Assembly (NCBI RefSeq): GCF_017220215.1
Contig: NZ_CP071130.1
Span: forward strand, 310,001-374,000
DNA length: 64,000 nucleotides
From: Caballeronia sp. M1242
Lineage (GTDB): Bacteria; Pseudomonadota; Gammaproteobacteria; Burkholderiales; Burkholderiaceae
Direction of reading: 5' to 3'
Below, piece by piece: positions 53,329 through 63,840 of this stretch. Made by a program: the position numbers and the translations under genes. Below the pieces are notes generated by a model. It made no database searches. It saw only the letters and a program-made list of their open reading frames with translations, and had not been told where the DNA came from. Every line of letters begins with the position of its first letter. The stretch's first letter is position 1.

Positions 53329-55044
53329 ATGAATCGAGCCCGGCCGTTCATCGAAGCGAGAGACTTTCTGCTGCGTCACCGTACCGACTACGACACCGCG
53401 TACCGCGAGTTCAAGTGGCCCGTGCTCGACCGCTTCAACTGGGCGCTCGATTATTTCGATCCGATGGCGCGCGGCAACGACGCGCCTGCGCTTCGCATCG
53501 TGGACGAAAGCGGCGATGAAACGCGCCTCAGCTTCCCGGAGATAAGCGAGCGGTCGGCGCGCGTCGCGAATCACCTGCGCGCAATCGGCGTGAAGCGCGG
53601 CGAGCGCATTCTGCTGATGCTGCCCAATCGCGTCGAGTTGTGGGAAACGATGCTCGCCGCGATGAAGCTGGGCGCAGTCGTGCTGCCCGCAACGACGCAA
53701 CTCGCGAGCGCCGACCTGCGCGATCGCATCGCGCTCGGGCGCGTGGATCACGTCATCGTGGATGCGAACGACACGCACAAGTTCGACGGCATCGACTTGC
53801 GCGGACTGCGGATGTCCGTCGGCGGCGCGCGCGACGGCTGGCTCGGCTACGACGCGGGGTACGATGCATCGCCCGAATTCCACGCGGACGGCGAAACCAA
53901 GGCGAGCGATCCGTATCTCCTGTACTTCACATCGGGCACCACGTCGAAGCCGAAGCTCGTCGCGCATACGCACGAAAGCTATCCGGTCGGCCACCTTTCG
54001 ACGATGTACTGGATCGGCCTGCAACCCGGCGACGTGCACTGGAACATCAGCTCGCCCGGCTGGGCGAAGCACGCGTGGAGCTGCTTCTTCGCGCCGTGGA
54101 ATGCGCAGGCGTGCGTGTTCATCTACAACTTCAGCCGCTTCGACGCCGCGCGCACGCTGAACGTGCTGGTGACGCACGACGTCACCACGCTCTGCGCGCC
54201 GCCGACCGTGTGGCGCATGCTCGTGCAGGAACCGCTGGCGTCGTACAAGGTGAAGCTGCGCGAGATCGTCGGGGCGGGCGAGCCGTTGAATCCCGAGGTC
54301 GTCGAGCGCGTGCAAGCGGCGTGGGGCGTGCCGATCCGCGATGGCTACGGGCAGACGGAGACCACCGCGCAGATCGCCAACTCGCCGGGCCAGCGGCTCG
54401 TGCCCGGGTCGATGGGGCGTCCGCTGCCGGGGTATCGCGTGGTGCTGCTCGATCCGGAGGGCAATCGCGCCGACGAAGGCGAGATTGCGCTTTCGCTCGA
54501 TCCGCCGCCGCTCGGTCTGATGACCGGTTACGCGGACAACCCCGCCGCCACCGAGAACGCGATGCGCGGCGGCTTCTATCGCACGTCGGACGTCGCGGCA
54601 CGCGGCCCGGACGGCTATTTCACGTATGTCGGCCGCGCCGACGACGTGTTCAAGTCTTCCGATTACCGTCTGAGCCCGTTCGAACTGGAGAGCGTGCTGA
54701 TCGAACACGAAGCGATTGCCGAGGCCGCCGTCGTGCCGAGTCCCGATCCGCTGCGGCTTTCGGTGCCGAAAGCGTTCGTCACGCTGCGACACGGCTTCAC
54801 GATGGGCCCGGACCTCGCGCGCAGCGTCTTCGCGTTCTCGCGCGAGCGGCTGGCGCCGTACAAGCGCATCCGGCGCATCGAATTCGCCGAATTGCCGAAG
54901 ACGATTTCCGGCAAGATCCGGCGCGTCGATTTGCGGCGACAGGAAGCGGCCCGCGCGCAGGACGGCACGCGCGGCCCATTCGAATTCTGGGAGGACGATT
55001 TCCCCGAACTGCGACAGTCGGGCGTGCCCGATGCCGCGAAATGA
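53329..55044 (+). CDS. AMP-forming acyl-CoA synthetase
   Basis: The 571-residue enzyme has the ANL-superfamily motifs: P-loop YFTSGTTSKPKLVAHTHES, DGYGQTETT, YRTSDVAARGPDGYFTYVGR, DDVFKSSDYRLSPFELE, and the catalytic Lys region PKTISGKIRR near the C-terminus. It activates a carboxylate to its CoA thioester via the adenylate. Its sequence resembles medium-chain or branched-chain synthetases. With the preceding dehydrogenase it forms the first steps of an acid-degradation pathway; the substrate is unknown. Confidence 0.88.
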   Translation: MNRARPFIEARDFLLRHRTDYDTAYREFKWPVLDRFNWALDYFDPMARGNDAPALRIVDESGDETRLSFPEISERSARVANHLRAIGVKRGERILLMLPNRVELWETMLAAMKLGAVVLPATTQLASADLRDRIALGRVDHVIVDANDTHKFDGIDLRGLRMSVGGARDGWLGYDAGYDASPEFHADGETKASDPYLLYFTSGTTSKPKLVAHTHESYPVGHLSTMYWIGLQPGDVHWNISSPGWAKHAWSCFFAPWNAQACVFIYNFSRFDAARTLNVLVTHDVTTLCAPPTVWRMLVQEPLASYKVKLREIVGAGEPLNPEVVERVQAAWGVPIRDGYGQTETTAQIANSPGQRLVPGSMGRPLPGYRVVLLDPEGNRADEGEIALSLDPPPLGLMTGYADNPAATENAMRGGFYRTSDVAARGPDGYFTYVGRADDVFKSSDYRLSPFELESVLIEHEAIAEAAVVPSPDPLRLSVPKAFVTLRHGFTMGPDLARSVFAFSRERLAPYKRIRRIEFAELPKTISGKIRRVDLRRQEAARAQDGTRGPFEFWEDDFPELRQSGVPDAAK

Positions 55045-55180
55045 TCGGGCGGGGCGTTGCATCCTCGGTCGGAGGAATTGGCAAGCAAATGTAACGCGGG
55101 GCAGCGCGCCGCGAACCGTCGGGAAGGCCGCTGGTCGAAACGGCTCATTCACGTCGGAACATTGAAGGAGGAACCCGATC

Positions 55181-55888
55181 ATGTCGAATCGGTCGCTACG
55201 GATCGCGCTTTTTGCAACGGCTCTCGCAGGCGCGCTCGCGACGCCGGCCGCGTCTTACGCACAAATCAATCTCCAGCAGTTCGGCTTCGGCAACAAGACG
55301 GAGTCGTCGGGACAGGCCGGCGATAGCGGGGCGCAGCCGTCCGCGCTCGGCTCGGTTGTGCAGAACTATCTCGGCGCGAATCAGCAAGTGCTGAGCGGGC
55401 AGTCGAGCCTCGCATCGGCGATGGGCATGGCGAGCGTCGCGAGTCAGGCGCAGTCGGCGGCCGGCATGTTGTCGAGCGCGACGAGTGGTGGCGCGCCGAG
55501 CACCAGCATGTTGTCGCAGCTCGGCGGCACGCAGCAGAGAGTGTCGCAATCGCTGATGCAGGCGTTCGCGAACAAGTCGGCAACGCCGCCGACCGCTGCG
55601 AGCAAGCAGACGTTCACGGACGGACTGGCGTCGCTCGGCCAGGGCGTGAAGCAGTATGCGGGTCTTCAGTCGGACCTGGGCGCGGTGAAGGACACGATGA
55701 ATGTGTCGTCGCTACTGCAGGCGGGATCGAACCCGGCGACGGCGCAGGCGGCCAGTTACATCGCGCAGTCGGCGCCGGGGCAACTGCAATCGCTCGTGCA
55801 AACGTTGACGCAGGCGGTGCAGTACGCCAAGACGAACGGCATCTCGGTGCCGTCCATTGCGAGTTCCGCGCTCGGCATGGGCAAATAA
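55181..55888 (+). CDS. Exported Ala/Ser/Gln-rich protein of unknown function
   Basis: A strong ribosome binding site (GAAGGAGGAACCCGATC) precedes the ATG. The 235-residue product has a signal peptide (MSNRSLRIALFATALAGALA, then ATPAASYAQ). The mature protein is low-complexity and helical, with repeated AASQAQSAAG- and SAPGQLQSL-like segments. No catalytic motif is seen; it may be an envelope or secreted structural protein. A terminator follows. Confidence 0.7.
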   Translation: MSNRSLRIALFATALAGALATPAASYAQINLQQFGFGNKTESSGQAGDSGAQPSALGSVVQNYLGANQQVLSGQSSLASAMGMASVASQAQSAAGMLSSATSGGAPSTSMLSQLGGTQQRVSQSLMQAFANKSATPPTAASKQTFTDGLASLGQGVKQYAGLQSDLGAVKDTMNVSSLLQAGSNPATAQAASYIAQSAPGQLQSLVQTLTQAVQYAKTNGISVPSIASSALGMGK

Positions 55889-55910
55889 GCGGCGGTATCG
55901 CGAACGAAAA

Positions 55911-55939
55911 AAGGCGAGGCACGGGGCCTCGCCTTTTCA
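55911..55939 (+). terminator. Rho-independent terminator
   Basis: Stem AAGGCGAGGC / GCCTCGCCTT, loop ACGGG, then TTTTCATTTCTTTAG. It lies 22 bases after the 55181-55888 gene stop, with A residues on the left that would also serve the reverse gene. Confidence 0.85.
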
Positions 55940-55965
55940 TTTCTTTAGTTCGCTGTTTTCGATGA

Positions 55966-56520
55966 CTACATCGAAGCCGAACGCCGCAGCGACAAGCGGG
56001 TGAGAATCGGCAGCGTATGCGCGCGACGCTGCTGCGATACCAGCGGCGGCAAAAAAGCGATTTCGGCGCTTTCCGCCAGATGCATGCGCGGCTCCGGGTC
56101 GAGGACTTCCAGCGCAGGCGGCTCGACGAGTTCTTCGACCTCTTCTGCCACCACGACTTGCGCCGGTTCCTCGGCTTTGAGCCCGAGCGAACGGCGCACA
56201 TCGACGCCACGCGTGCGGACGGCGAAGCCCGCGCTGCGAATAAGGCTCTCGCGCGTTCTCCAGAACGCGGCGGCGGACGGGGGCATGGCGTGCATCGAAA
56301 CGTATTCGATCACGATTTCATAACCCCGGACTTTCGGATAATTCAGTAGTAATTTACCCGACCGGATATATCGGGTGTAGCGGTCGATTTTCTTCGTCAG
56401 TAAATCCTGATGCAGTTCTTCGTCTTGCCAGTCGAGTTCGTCGAAAAGGCCAACATATACCTGCTTGAACAGAATATTGATTCCGATGTAATCGATGGCG
56501 TCCACGTCGCGCAAAGACAT
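55966..56520 (-). CDS. Hypothetical cytoplasmic protein
   Basis: The ATG at 56520 has an AGGGGAATGACC site at good spacing, against a closer ATG at 56526. The 184-residue protein has an acidic N-terminal helical half (LFKQVYVGLFDELDWQDEEL) and a basic middle. A Val/Glu stretch (AQVVVAEEVEELVEPPALEV) follows, then a C-terminal hydrophobic/basic tail. No family is recognised. It is a single gene between two converging neighbours. Confidence 0.62.
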   Translation of the reverse strand: MSLRDVDAIDYIGINILFKQVYVGLFDELDWQDEELHQDLLTKKIDRYTRYIRSGKLLLNYPKVRGYEIVIEYVSMHAMPPSAAAFWRTRESLIRSAGFAVRTRGVDVRRSLGLKAEEPAQVVVAEEVEELVEPPALEVLDPEPRMHLAESAEIAFLPPLVSQQRRAHTLPILTRLSLRRSASM

Positions 56521-56710
56521 GGTCATTCCCCTACGCCCTTCAGCGGGCAAGTATCAAAGACCCGCATTGTAACGGATGTGTGCCGTCGATTCCGCGCGAA
56601 ACGCCGTGTGCTGTAAGGCGCAACAGCGTTTTTAGTCACACTCCTAAGACACATTTGGAATTAATCCGATACTTCTGTCTGATTCTGTAAAAAGACATGT
56701 TTTGAGATAA

Positions 56711-57883
56711 TCACGGGCGCGGCCGCGACGCGTCCGGCAAACCCTTTTCCGGCGCGGCGCGGGCGATATCTTCGTTGGCGATTGCGTCGACTTGAGGCAT
56801 GGACGGCTGTTCGTTAATCCACGCATTCAAAATGGTGGACGTCACCGCAAGAATAACGGGCCCGATGAATAATCCGACTATTCCGAATGCGAACATGCCG
56901 CCCAGTACGCCGGACAGAATGAGCAGCATCGACAGATTGACGCCGCGCTGAATCAGCAGCGGACGCAGGAAGTTGTCGAGCATCGCGATCATGAGCGACC
57001 ACACCAGTAACAAAGCCGCCGCGACGTGCGAGCCGTGCCAGAAAAGCCATGCGACGCCGCCGAGCAGCGGCAGAAGCGGGCCGATTTGCGCGAGACAGAG
57101 CATGAGCATGACCGCCGTGATCACGCCGGCGGCCGGCACCCCGGCGATCCACAGACCGATTCCGCCGAGCGCCGACTGCGTGACCGCCGTCACCACAATG
57201 CCGAGTGCCACCGCCCGCACGGCGAGCCCCGCGAGCTTGACGGCCTCGGCGCCGCGCTGCGCCGCGACGCGCGTCGCTAAGCGCACCACGAAGCTGCCCG
57301 CCGCCTCGCCGCGCGTGTACAGAATCCCGGCGATGATGATGGTGATGACCATGTGCATGACGAACACGCCGACGACCGCCGCGTGCGAGAGCATCCAGCG
57401 CGCCGCGATGGTCACGTAAGGCTCGAGCTTCGCGAGCATGCCGCCGGGGCCGGCGTCGGAAAGCGATTGCCATTCGGTCGAGACGCGCTGCCCGACGAGC
57501 GGAACGTCGTGGACCCAGGCGGGCGGCGGCGGCAGCGCGTACGTCGGCAGGCTCTTGATCGCGGACATGATCTCGCCGCCATGCAGCGCGAGCGTGCTGA
57601 TCGCCTGATAGAGCGGCAGCACGATCACGATCAGCAGCCCGAGCAGCATGACCGTGGTCGCAATCCAGCGGCGATTGCCGCAGCGACGCTGCACCGCGAG
57701 CATCAGCGGCCACGTGGCGACGACGATCGTGGTCGCCCAGATGAGACCCGGCAGAAACGGACGCAGAATGAAAAGGCTGCCGGCCGCGAGCGCCGAAAGA
57801 ATAGCGATCACGAGCAGAATGCGGGCGATGTCGACCGGCTGTCGCGGATTCAGGTTCGGCTGCCCGTTGGGAGAGATTTGCAT
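56711..57883 (-). CDS. AI-2E family (PerM-like) transporter
   Basis: The start MQISPNGQPNLNPR (57883) gives 390 residues with about eight TM helices, e.g. ILLVIAILSALAAGSLFILR and LIVIVLPLYQAISTL. The family signature region PAAGVITAVMLMLCLAQIGP and the C-terminal LSGVLGGMFAFGIVGLFIGP are present. Members export signalling molecules or ions; the substrate is uncertain. A C-terminal Asp/Ala-rich tail is unusual but short. Confidence 0.87.
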   Translation of the reverse strand: MQISPNGQPNLNPRQPVDIARILLVIAILSALAAGSLFILRPFLPGLIWATTIVVATWPLMLAVQRRCGNRRWIATTVMLLGLLIVIVLPLYQAISTLALHGGEIMSAIKSLPTYALPPPPAWVHDVPLVGQRVSTEWQSLSDAGPGGMLAKLEPYVTIAARWMLSHAAVVGVFVMHMVITIIIAGILYTRGEAAGSFVVRLATRVAAQRGAEAVKLAGLAVRAVALGIVVTAVTQSALGGIGLWIAGVPAAGVITAVMLMLCLAQIGPLLPLLGGVAWLFWHGSHVAAALLLVWSLMIAMLDNFLRPLLIQRGVNLSMLLILSGVLGGMFAFGIVGLFIGPVILAVTSTILNAWINEQPSMPQVDAIANEDIARAAPEKGLPDASRPRP

Positions 57884-58029
57884 GATGCGTAGGTGTCGGG
57901 ACGATTCGAGAGCGCGGGATTGGCGCATCCGCTAAGGAATAAGCCAAAGCGGTGGCGCAAGCAAGCGCCTTGCAGCGGAAGACCGCGATCATACGGTATC
58001 CGATGCATGGCGCGCCGCCGCCCGACCGC

Positions 58030-58881
58030 TCAGTCGTAGCGGTACACGCCGCGCTTGGTCTTGCGTCCGAGATGCCCCGCGGCGACGAGTTCGCGCAGCA
58101 ACGGGCACGCGCGGTACTTGGAATCGCCGAAGTCTTTCAGGAAGACGTCCATCACGGAGAGGCACACGTCGAGGCCGATCAAATCCGCGAGCGCGAGCGG
58201 GCCGATCGGGTGATTCGCGCCGAGTTTCATGCCGGTGTCGATCTCCTCGGCCGTTGCCACGCCTTCGTACAGCACGAAAAACGCCTCGTTGATCATCGGC
58301 ACGAGCACGCGATTGACGACGAAGCCGGGCGAATTACGCACGCCGATCGGCGACTTGTCGAGCTTCTCGGTGAGTTCGCGCACGGCGGCCACCGTTTCGT
58401 CGCTCGTCTGCACGCCGCGGATCACTTCCACCAGTTGCAGGAGCGGCACCGGATTAAAGAAGTGCATGCCGATGAAGCGCTCCGGATGCGCGAGCGTCGC
58501 GGCGAGCGCGGTAATCGAAATGGACGACGTGTTCGATGCGATGATCGCGTCCGGGCGCGCCGCCGCCTCGATTTGTCCGAGAATGCGATGCTTGAGCTCG
58601 ACGTTCTCGGTCGCTGCTTCGATCACGATGTCCGCTTTAGAAAGCCGCGCATAGTCCGTGGACGTCTCGATGCGCGCGATGGCCGCGTCGCGCGTGGCGG
58701 CGTCGAGCTTGTCCTTCGCGACGAGGCGTTCGAGGCTCGCGGTCAGCGTGGCGACGCCCTTGGCGAGCGCCGCGTCGGTGACGTCGATCATCACGACGTC
58801 GAAGCCCGCGACGGCCGCGACCTGCGCGATGCCGTTGCCCATCGTTCCTGCCCCGACGATACCGACGGTCTGAATGTTCAT
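58030..58881 (-). CDS. 3-hydroxybutyryl-CoA dehydrogenase family enzyme
   Basis: Starting at MNIQTVGIVGAGTMGNG (58881, site GGAGAAATGCAGG) the 283-residue enzyme has the NAD-binding GAGTMGNGIAQ and the catalytic His in IGMHFFNPVPLLQLVEVIRG. Asn is in SPGFVVNRVLVPMINEA. It oxidises (S)-3-hydroxyacyl-CoA, as in PaaH/Hbd. It is a single gene, possibly for polyhydroxybutyrate or aromatic-acid metabolism. Confidence 0.9.
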   Translation of the reverse strand: MNIQTVGIVGAGTMGNGIAQVAAVAGFDVVMIDVTDAALAKGVATLTASLERLVAKDKLDAATRDAAIARIETSTDYARLSKADIVIEAATENVELKHRILGQIEAAARPDAIIASNTSSISITALAATLAHPERFIGMHFFNPVPLLQLVEVIRGVQTSDETVAAVRELTEKLDKSPIGVRNSPGFVVNRVLVPMINEAFFVLYEGVATAEEIDTGMKLGANHPIGPLALADLIGLDVCLSVMDVFLKDFGDSKYRACPLLRELVAAGHLGRKTKRGVYRYD

Positions 58882-59208
58882 CCTGCATTTCTCCTGTTCG
58901 TGATGCGTTGGGATAGTTGATTCGTGCGCCCACGCTGATTCTAAACAGCAGCGTCGAGCCACGCCTTGACCATGCGATATTTCCTAATCTTTGACCTACA
59001 CTCAGTTCATCAAACGACGGCCGCGGAGCAGTTGATAGAATGCGCGGCCCTTGATTCGCCCCGTCGCGTCGCTTCGATTTTTTCCGCGTTTCGGTCATTG
59101 TCCTGAATCAACTTTCGAAGCCGCGCCGGTCTTGCGCAACGGCGCTGTGTCGTGCTTGCCTCGCCGGACGTCCGGCAGCGTCTTTTCGGAGTCTTGAAAG
59201 TGGTGTCA
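58882..59208. other. Spacer between hbd-like and DUF2827 genes
   Basis: About 325 bases with no recognised gene; it should carry promoters for both divergent neighbours (AT-rich 58960-59000). Confidence 0.5.
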
Positions 59209-60345
59209 ATGAGAATCGGCATTTCGATGGCGAGTTACGAAGGACAAAGCATTTGGTCCAACGGGATGGGCCAGAACATCGTCTTTCTCGCGGAACTGTT
59301 TCAGCGTCTGCCGTTCGTTTCGTCCGTCGTCCTGATCGATGTCGGCGCGCTGTCGGCCATGCCGCAGGACGTCGACGTGGCCGGCAAGAAGCTGCGCGTG
59401 ATCGGCACTCGCGAGGCCACCGATGCCGTCGATGTTGTGATCGAGCTGGGCGGCGCGCTCGATGTCGGCTGGCTCGACCTGATGCGCGCGCGCGGGCGCA
59501 AGGTCGTGTTTTATGTGGTGGGTCAGCCGTATCTCGGACTCGTCGAACCCGCCGTGTTCGAGAAGCCGAGCCACATGTCGCGCCCCGACCGCTGCGACGA
59601 AGTCTGGCTGCTGTCGAAGGACGCGCCGTCCGCGCCGATCATGCGCACGGTGCATCGCTGCGACGTGTTCGAGGTGCCCTATATCTGGCATCCGCAGTTC
59701 TTGCAGGCGCGCATCGCGCATGTCGCGCAACACGGCTACGACTACGGTTACCGCACGCGGGCGGAGGCGGGCGCGCAGGGGCTGCGCGTCGGAATCCTCG
59801 AACCGAACATCTCGGTGCAGAAAGCCTCGGCCATTCCCATGCTGATCTGCGAAGAGGCGTATCGCGCCGAGAGCGGTAGTGTCGCGTCCATGATCGCGCT
59901 CAACACCGTCCACATGAAGGAACACCCGACGCTTCTGCACATGGCGAATTCGCTCGACCTCGTGCGGGATCATCGCGCGCTTTTCGAGGGCCGGCACGAT
60001 GTCGTGAGCTTCATGGCGATGCACGGCGACGCGATCGTGTCGCATCAATGGGCCAACGACCAGAATTATCTTTACCTCGATGCGCTGTACGGCGGCTATC
60101 CGCTGATCCACAACTCGCCGTGGCTTGCAGACGCGGGCTACTACTATCCCGACTTCGACGTTCAGGAAGGCGCGCGTCAGTTGTTGCGCGCGCTGCGCGA
60201 GCACGACGCCGCGCTCGACGAATACCGGGCGCGCGCGAATCGCGTGATCGACGCCGTGAATCCGTTCAATCCGGCCAATCTCGACGCTTACGCGCATCGT
60301 CTGATGCATCTTTGGAACCGACCGAACCGGAGCGGCGCGCGATGA
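59209..60345 (+). CDS. DUF2827 protein (glycosyltransferase-like), copy 1
   Basis: The 378-residue protein starts at MRIGISMASYEGQSIWSNGM. The two-domain alpha/beta organisation (IVFLAELFQRLPFVSSVVLI, then a second part with VGILEPNISVQKASAIPMLI and NDQNYLYLDALYGGYPLIHN) resembles GT-B glycosyltransferases, although DUF2827 has no assigned activity. Its stop overlaps the start of copy 2 by four bases (ATGA), so the two are coupled. Confidence 0.82.
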   Translation: MRIGISMASYEGQSIWSNGMGQNIVFLAELFQRLPFVSSVVLIDVGALSAMPQDVDVAGKKLRVIGTREATDAVDVVIELGGALDVGWLDLMRARGRKVVFYVVGQPYLGLVEPAVFEKPSHMSRPDRCDEVWLLSKDAPSAPIMRTVHRCDVFEVPYIWHPQFLQARIAHVAQHGYDYGYRTRAEAGAQGLRVGILEPNISVQKASAIPMLICEEAYRAESGSVASMIALNTVHMKEHPTLLHMANSLDLVRDHRALFEGRHDVVSFMAMHGDAIVSHQWANDQNYLYLDALYGGYPLIHNSPWLADAGYYYPDFDVQEGARQLLRALREHDAALDEYRARANRVIDAVNPFNPANLDAYAHRLMHLWNRPNRSGAR

Positions 60346-61496
60346 GCTCCATCAACACCGCCAGCAAAAAAACGCCGCGCCGCCTGCGCGTAGGCGTGTC
60401 CGTGTATGTCCGCGCAGGCGGACAGTCCATGTTCGAGAGCGGCATCGCGCAGAACGCGCTGTTCCTCATTCAACTGCTGGCACGCTCGCCGCGCGTGGAC
60501 GCGGTGTACATCGTCGCGAGCGGGGACGGCACGCGCGAGGACGCGAAACGCTTCATGGCCGATGCGCCCGCGCCGATCATCGAGCCGGAATCGGCGCTCG
60601 GTCGTCTCGATGTCATGATCGAGCTGCACGCGCAGCTTCAGCGCGACTGGGTGCTCAGGTTTCGCGAGCGCGGCGGGAAGATCGTGTCGATGCGCGTCGG
60701 CAATGACTACGTGCTCGATATCGAGCGCATGATCTTCTCGTTGCCGCCAGCGGGACTCGTGCCGCAAGTGCCCTACGATGCCGTGTGGACGCTGCCCGAG
60801 TACGAGAAGTCGTGCAAACCGTACTTTCAGGCGCTCGGCCGCGCGCCGGTCACCATCGTGCCGCACATCTGGAGCCCGATGCTTCTCGAACAGGACGCGC
60901 GCAATCTGCCCGATGGCCTCGCGTTCGGTTATCAGCCGGGCAAGCGGCGCTGGCGCATCGGCATCTTCGAACCGAATGTCTCGATGGTGAAGACGAGCTA
61001 CGTGCCGCTGCTCAGTTGCGAGTGCGCACATCGCGCCGATCCGAACGTAATCGACGCCGTGCGCGTCTACGGCACCGCGAAGCTGAAAGAGCAGCCGACG
61101 TTCGTCGAGTTCGCGCGCAGTCTCGACGTGGTCAGGCATAACCTCGCTTCATTCGAAGCGCGCTTTCCGTTTGCGCAGATCGTGCCGCGTGAAGTCGATG
61201 CGGTGGTCAGTCATCACTGGGAGAACGCGCAGAATTATCTGTATTACGAGGCGCTTCACGGCGGCTATCCGCTGATTCACAACTCGCATCTCATCGGGGC
61301 GTGCGGCTACCGCTATCACGGTTTCGACTGCGAAGACGGCGGCCGCGCGTTGCGCACGGCGTTCGAGCAACACGACGCGAATCTCGATGCTTACCGCGCG
61401 ACCGCGCAGGCGTTTCTGCGGACGCTCGACCCGCTGCACGAAGCCAACGTGCGCGCCTATTCGGACGCGCTCGACGCGCTCTTCGCGAAGCCTTGA
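60342..61496 (+). CDS. DUF2827 protein (glycosyltransferase-like), copy 2
   Basis: The 384-residue paralogue of the preceding gene has an extra Lys/Thr-rich N-terminus (SSINTASKKTPRRLR) before the conserved GVSVYVRAGGQSMFESGIAQ. It keeps the IGIFEPNVSMVKTSYVPLLS and ENAQNYLYYEALHGGYPLIH blocks. The two copies agree in layout but are clearly diverged, suggesting an old duplication with different acceptors. A surface-glycan role is plausible; it is not established. Confidence 0.82.
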   Translation: MSSINTASKKTPRRLRVGVSVYVRAGGQSMFESGIAQNALFLIQLLARSPRVDAVYIVASGDGTREDAKRFMADAPAPIIEPESALGRLDVMIELHAQLQRDWVLRFRERGGKIVSMRVGNDYVLDIERMIFSLPPAGLVPQVPYDAVWTLPEYEKSCKPYFQALGRAPVTIVPHIWSPMLLEQDARNLPDGLAFGYQPGKRRWRIGIFEPNVSMVKTSYVPLLSCECAHRADPNVIDAVRVYGTAKLKEQPTFVEFARSLDVVRHNLASFEARFPFAQIVPREVDAVVSHHWENAQNYLYYEALHGGYPLIHNSHLIGACGYRYHGFDCEDGGRALRTAFEQHDANLDAYRATAQAFLRTLDPLHEANVRAYSDALDALFAKP

Positions 61497-61512
61497 TGCA
61501 ACGGCCCGCGCG

Positions 61513-61992
61513 CTAGCCGAACGCCGTCAAATCTTTCGGCGTCAGGCCATGCGCGCGGCAATAGCCCACGTATCGATCCCAGCCGCTGCGCCAGTTCTCC
61601 GTGGCGAGCGCGCGCCCGTTCTCGTCGACGAACACGAGTTCGCCGTGAATGATGTTCAGCGTGATGATGTCCGGCGCGCCCGGCTGCGGCGCGACGGCTT
61701 CCGGCGTGTGACTCGATCCGGCGGTTTCATACACGATGCTGCCTGTCTCGGCGACCCAGTCGTGCTCGCGATACTTCCAGCGTCCTTGCACCGTATAGAC
61801 GATGACCGTGCCGGTATGCCGGTGGCGCGGCATCTCGCCTTTGGCCGGCGCTTTCAATAGCGCGATGGTCTCGCCGCGAATCGCGTCCAGCTTGAAGTAC
61901 TTCACCATCACATGCTCGCTGTAGGGCGTGAACGGCACCCACGGCACGTCCGCGTCGTTGAGGCAGGCGGTCTCAATCTGTTCGAAAAACAT
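61513..61992 (-). CDS. Cupin, 2,4'-dihydroxyacetophenone dioxygenase-like
   Basis: Starting at 61992 (CAGGGAGCCGAC site) gives 159 residues. The cupin beta-barrel has the metal His residues in [17 protein letters not shown] and [13 protein letters not shown], and a [18 protein letters not shown] stretch typical of the family. It could cleave a hydroxyketone or another small oxygenated compound with iron and O2. It is divergent from the ABC exporter genes. Confidence 0.78.
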   Translation of the reverse strand: MFFEQIETACLNDADVPWVPFTPYSEHVMVKYFKLDAIRGETIALLKAPAKGEMPRHRHTGTVIVYTVQGRWKYREHDWVAETGSIVYETAGSSHTPEAVAPQPGAPDIITLNIIHGELVFVDENGRALATENWRSGWDRYVGYCRAHGLTPKDLTAFG

Positions 61993-62110
61993 GTCGGCTC
62001 CCTGGCTTTGGCGGACACATTGTAGGCATCGCCCGGCGCGCCGAACATCGGCCATTCGGACGACCCCTTGGTTCATGCCGAATCGCGCGGTATCTGCTAT
62101 CGTCCACGCC

Positions 62111-63033
<923 letters not shown>

Positions 63034-63037
<4 letters not shown>

Positions 63038-63795
63038 ATCTACACGCAGTTCGTGCAATCTACCGCTTCGAGATGGCGCGCGCCGGACGCACGTTGATGC
63101 AAAGCATCGTGTCGCCGGTCATCTCCACATCGCTTTACTTCGTCGTGTTCGGCGCTGCCATCGGCACTCGCATTCCGGAAGTGGACGGCATCAGCTACGG
63201 CGCGTTCATCGTGCCGGGGCTCGTCATGTTGTCGCTGCTCACGCAGAGCATCGCGAATGCGTCGTTCGGCATCTACTTTCCGCGCTTTACCGGCACCATC
63301 TACGAACTGCTGTCCGCGCCGGTGTCGTATATGGAGCTGGTCATCAGCTACGTCGGCGCGGCGGCCACGAAGTCGATCATTCTCGGCCTCATCATTCTTG
63401 CCACGGCTCGGCTTTTCGTGCCGCTGCGCATCGATCATCCAATATGGATGATTTTGTTCCTGTTGCTGACCTCGGTGACTTTCAGCCTGCTCGGTTTCAT
63501 CATCGGAATATGGGCCGACGGCTTCGAGAAACTACAGATCATTCCACTTCTGATCGTGACGCCGCTCACGTTTCTCGGCGGCAGCTTCTATTCGATCAAT
63601 ATCCTTCCGCCGTTCTGGAAGACGGTCGCGCTGTTCAATCCCGTCGTCTATCTCATCAGCGGATTCCGCTGGAGCTTCTATGGCCTCGCGGACGTGCAAG
63701 TCGGCACAAGCCTTGCGATGACGCTCGTGTTCCTGGCAATCTTCATCGCCATCGTCGCGTGGATCTTCAAGACCGGGTATCGACTGAAGGCGTAG
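63034..63795 (+). CDS. yadH: ABC-2 type permease (YadH-like)
   Basis: The 253-residue protein has six TM helices (e.g. [40 protein letters not shown]) and the ABC-2 permease layout. It has the typical central signature [20 protein letters not shown], followed by [16 protein letters not shown]. With the ATPase it forms a full exporter; the substrate is unknown (the YadGH pair is uncharacterised). Confidence 0.87.
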
Positions 63796-63840
63796 CAAAG
63801 AGCGGCGCCACGCGACGGGAAAGGAGGAGGCGTTCATTCG

